A DNA stretch of 64,000 nucleotides from Selaginella tamariscina (lineage: Eukaryota; Streptophyta; Lycopodiopsida; Selaginellales; Selaginellaceae): positions 62,001 to 126,000 of the forward strand of contig PUQB01000532.1 of the NCBI GenBank assembly GCA_003024785.1, in the 5' to 3' direction. The notes below the pieces were generated by a model. The model was not told the origin of the DNA. It saw only the letters and a program-made list of their open reading frames with translations, and made no database searches. The translations under genes were made by a program, and so were the position numbers. Of the stretch, positions 61,196-64,000 are shown one piece after another (the stretch's first letter is position 1; each line of letters begins with the position of its first letter).

Positions 61196-62531
61196 TAATA
61201 CATATATATCATACCTTGTTTTGTTGTTCAGAATATTCTAATTGCGGATATTCGTTTTTGACGTGCACTTCTACGAGTTTAGGTGATGAATCGTTGATAA
61301 GTGGCTCCGTTAAATTATGGTCATCGGTGTAATCTTTATGAGGTTTGAACATGTGCATAACAAATGTGTATGCAACTACTGCTCCCACCTGATATAAACA
61401 ATTATCAATATTAATATTTAAATAAACATTTTTACATCATTATATACTTTATAATTTTAACTTCAATAAATTTATATCATACTTTTATTTTGATTTAATT
61501 TACACTAAAATGGAAGATAACTTGTTTATCATTTTACAAATGTTATATAGCTAATATAGAAAGTTAAAACTATTTTTATTTACTTTCAATTTTAAGTAAG
61601 TTAAAATTTATAATATAATAATTTTACTTACTTTAATTGTTTATAGAATTAACTTACTTAAATTAAATCAAATTAAATTATTTATTTAAGAATATAATTA
61701 CCCATTGTCAATGATATGTATGCCACTGAGCTTGAGTTGCAGCTTGTAGGGTCTCCAAAAGGATTATTATCGTCTCGACATACAGCTCCATTAACACAAG
61801 TGGAATATTCCAATATTCCCTGAATAAATTAAATTATAACTAATCTAATAATAATAATTAATTCTTACCAACGCCGACCATTACTACAGTAAGATTGAAA
61901 AACTCTGGAGGCGGCTTAACAAGTTTTGCAACTATCCATCCAAGAGTACATCCTAAACAATTAGATATTACTATATTCAATGGAAAATAAATACCTGAAA
62001 ATTAAAAAAATAATATTAATTAGTCAATATTAATAATATATAAAAACGTACACACGCACACATCCGTGTGTGTATGTGTATATTATTTTAATACTAACCA
62101 TTGTAGCATCTTTTGCAAAGTTATTGCAGAACCAGCTGCGTGAAGATTAAGCAAGGCAAGAACAAAGAGAAGACAAGCTGCAATAATTTAATATAAAATT
62201 ATAAAATAAATAAAATTTATAATATAATATTATTTTTTATAACCAGTAATATATGCCATAGTAAAAAAATGCTACGGATTAGTAATTAAACTAGATTAAT
62301 AATTAGTAAACTAATAATTAAATTAGTAATTAAACATTTCCGTAGCATTTTTTGACTACGGATTTAATCACTGTTTATAATACCTTACTAGCTGTTTGCG
62401 AGTGTTTGCAGTAAGAATATTGATCTTAGGAGATGCCATTATAGCTCCTAGAAACACATTACCAACACTTTAGCAATTGGCATCAATGAGAAATCCAATA
62501 GCTGCGTTAATGACTCCTTTTGCTTCCCCAT
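60161..62531 (-). CDS. PIN-LIKES (PILS) auxin efflux carrier family protein
   Basis: PILS proteins are multi-pass ER membrane transporters that control intracellular auxin. Exons on the minus strand: 62531-62389, 62177-62099, 61994-61869, 61819-61702, 61388-61215, 61123-61055, 60965-60867, 60720-60646, 60568-60380 and 60285-60161. Features: N-terminal helix MPIAKVLVMCF and ILTANTRKQL; FSLFLPCLIF; LGWIVAKLVKPPPE; the NPFGDP motif; a hydrophilic loop (EPLINDSSPKL) of about 50 residues in exon 5; QPAVNASILAIIVGAIPFLK; SAMVPCIMLVLGGNLAKG; GLKTTVTITLVRLLITPLFG; FRFILLLQNSMPSSILAG; and the C-terminal KEVSAVLFWEHIFAV. Frame breaks at homopolymers occur in exons 1, 2, 4 and 7. The start Met at 62531 opens the frame leading into the first helix. 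A 131-bp MITE lies in intron 1. Confidence 0.9.
62243..62373. mobile_element. 130-bp MITE, copy 2, in PILS intron 1
   Basis: The inverted repeats of about 40 bp run from CAGT to CTACGGA, with a core of ATTAATAATTAA-like repeats. It is near-identical to 6152-6281. The 7-bp flanks TTTATAA at 62236-62242 and 62374-62380 are a perfect target duplication. The right end lies 15 bp from the 5' splice site of PILS intron 1. Confidence 0.85.
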
Positions 62532-63688
62532 AGTTAAAAACATTGTAAAAATTTATGTTTAATCAAGTAAAATTTATCATAGAAACATTGGAAAAAGAAT
62601 TAAAGAAACTATAGAAATGTCATAAAATAAAACTAGAGGGGAAAAAATCAAGAAATTGTATTCTCTAAAATGGCCGCACCCTTTGAAGAACGAACGACAC
62701 ATTGGAAACTGCAGCCAAGAAAGTTCATATAAAGAAAAATAAAGAGGATATTCTTTTACGTGTTGCTTTACAACGTGTGCGAACAGAGGAAAGCCACGTG
62801 GCTTTTAATTTTACTTTACGATATATTTTACTTGATTATTCAAGTAATAAACCACTAGATGCGGTTGATCGTGCACCTGTCCCTTTGCTTTACACGTCTT
62901 TTCTTATAATAATGTGAGTTTTATGAGATTTATAAAGCATCATTAATAATATACATAAATTTAATTAAATTATTATTTAGATTAATACTGTGTAAACATA
63001 TAAGAATATGAAATTATAAAAGCTATAAAAACTATGTTAAACATGTTCCGTAAGTTATAAAAGCTTTAAATCTAATTACCTGTTCGGTAAATTATAACAG
63101 CTTTAAATTCTAATTTAATATAAAAACATAAGTTATAAAAGCTTTAAATTCTAATTTAATATAAAAACTATGTTAAACCTGTTCGGTAAGTTAATATTAT
63201 CACTGTATTAAAAGTAATTTCTTTAATTCATATAAAATGTACAGTCGTAAGGTACTCACACAGTAAATATATATGATTCCTTAAATATAAAAAATATGTT
63301 TAAATAAATATAAAAAACTATACAAAATCACTCTCATGTTGTATGCATGAGATTAATTTTCTCGTCTATATAAATAAAACCATTTTCAAAGAAATAAATA
63401 AATTAAATTGAATTAAATTAAACATAAGAACATAAAAAACAAAACATTTAGTCTTCTCAAGCTTTACAAGTGTGTGTGTAAAGCCTGCATATGCATTTTG
63501 TATGTAGATAGCGAACTTATCATACCTACACATGTATACATATAAAATACATATACATATATACCACCTATACATGTATACATTAAAATACATATATTAT
63601 ATAAATATGTATATATAAAAAAGGAAACTATTCTATTAAAATGGAAAAAAGAGCCCAAGAACAAAAACTACAATTAATCTAAATATAC
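62532..63688. other. PILS promoter region and spacer
   Basis: 62640-62880 is less AT-rich than its surroundings and contains a 71-codon plus-strand frame (62702-62917) with no motif. 62940-63230 has imperfect repeats of a TTATAAAAGCTTTAAATTCTAATT unit. 63600-63688 is the 3' flank of the heat-shock gene. Confidence 0.5.
62793..62802. promoter_or_regulatory. G-box palindrome upstream of PILS
   Basis: GCCACGTGGC lies 262 bp upstream of the PILS start codon. CACGTG is the binding core of plant bHLH and bZIP factors. Function is inferred from motif and position only. Confidence 0.45.
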
Positions 63689-63928
63689 TTAAGAAACCTG
63701 GATTTCGATTGGCTTCCTCTCCTCAACTTTCTTCTTGGGCACGGTCACATACAAAACACCCTCCCTGAGCTCCGCCCTAATCTTCTCAAGCTCTACGTTG
63801 TCTGGGACCATGACACGTGTCTCGTATGTACCCACGCTCCTTGCCGCCCATTTGTCACCCTTCTTCCTTTCCTCACTGGTTTCCCCCTTAATCAGCAGAA
63901 ATCCATCATCCACAATTGATACTTTCAC
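63689..63928 (-). CDS. Small heat-shock protein (HSP20), last exon
   Basis: ATP-independent chaperone. The exon follows a CTTTTTCAG acceptor and runs to a TAA at 63689. It encodes about 79 residues: the second half of the alpha-crystallin domain with VKVSIVDDGFLLIKGE, W-A-A-R-S, VMVPDNVELEKIRAEL, the G-V-L consensus in REGVLYVTVPK, and an I-E-I tail motif. It resembles organelle-type plant sHSPs, in which an intron splits the domain. The first exon and compartment signal lie beyond the window. Frame is intact. Confidence 0.9.
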   Translation of the reverse strand: MKVSIVDDGFLLIKGETSEERKKGDKWAARSVGTYETRVMVPDNVELEKIRAELREGVLYVTVPKKKVEERKPIEIQVS

Positions 63929-64000
63929 CTGAAAAAGTCCGTAAATACACATACACATACATGGTGCGTGTGTCAAAGAGAGAGAGTTGTATTACACAAC

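Noticed and set aside
62702..62917. 71-codon plus-strand frame upstream of PILS
   Set aside because: Lies in the promoter of a minus-strand gene, without motif or independent support.

Overview
This 64 kb window is nuclear DNA of a land plant. It is very AT-rich and full of (TA)n, (CA)n, (GA)n and (CT)n microsatellites. Its recognisable genes are multi-exon with GT-AG introns: lipoyl synthase, cyclin T, signal peptidase complex subunit 1, a STIG1-type Cys-rich protein, phenylalanyl-tRNA synthetase alpha, a PIN-LIKES (PILS) auxin-transport family member and a small heat-shock protein. The lineage cannot be fixed from sequence alone. The best-preserved Ty3/gypsy element has a Gag of the kind I associate with Tcn1/sushi-like chromoviruses and an apparent self-priming PBS, which makes a non-seed plant (moss or lycophyte) a reasonable but weak guess.

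Layout. 0.4-19.1 kb is a gene-free mosaic of diverged direct and inverted duplications built from recurring AT-rich modules, with two MITEs in it: a 350-bp Mutator-like element and a 130-bp element. 19.3-23.7 kb holds an old minus-strand LTR with a PBS remnant and a decayed plus-strand Ty3/gypsy pol. 24.5-25.7 kb is lipoyl synthase (+). 27.9-31.2 kb is cyclin T (-), in a divergent pair with SPC12/SPCS1 (+, 31.6-32.4 kb) across 342 bp carrying telo-box-like motifs. 34.0-34.4 kb is a STIG1-like gene (-). 37.0-43.3 kb is a complete-length Ty3/gypsy chromovirus (5-bp TSD CTTCT) whose chromodomain end has been tandemly amplified. 47.7-48.9 kb is the 5' part of a PheRS alpha gene (-), divergent from an unrecognised gene (+, 49.0-50.2 kb). 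52.2-59.4 kb is a second copy of the old minus-strand LTR element, split by an internally deleted Ty1/copia element (53.2-56.2 kb, TSD CATGC). 60.2-62.5 kb is the PILS gene (-), with the second 130-bp MITE in its first intron. At the right edge is the last exon of a small heat-shock protein (-).

The genes do not form a pathway; they are housekeeping or single-function genes separated by repeats, and two pairs look like shared bidirectional promoters. Almost every conserved gene carries one-base frame breaks at short homopolymers while its residues and splice sites stay conserved. The simplest reading is uncorrected indels in a long-read assembly rather than wholesale pseudogenisation, so exon ends are reliable but reading frames are not.

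The most striking signal is in the Ty3/gypsy element. The 18 bases just after its 5' LTR are the reverse complement, apart from one bulge, of a stretch in the LTR that begins 30 bp after the TATA box. This is the arrangement expected for Tf1-type self-primed reverse transcription, in a plant element that shows no tRNA primer site.
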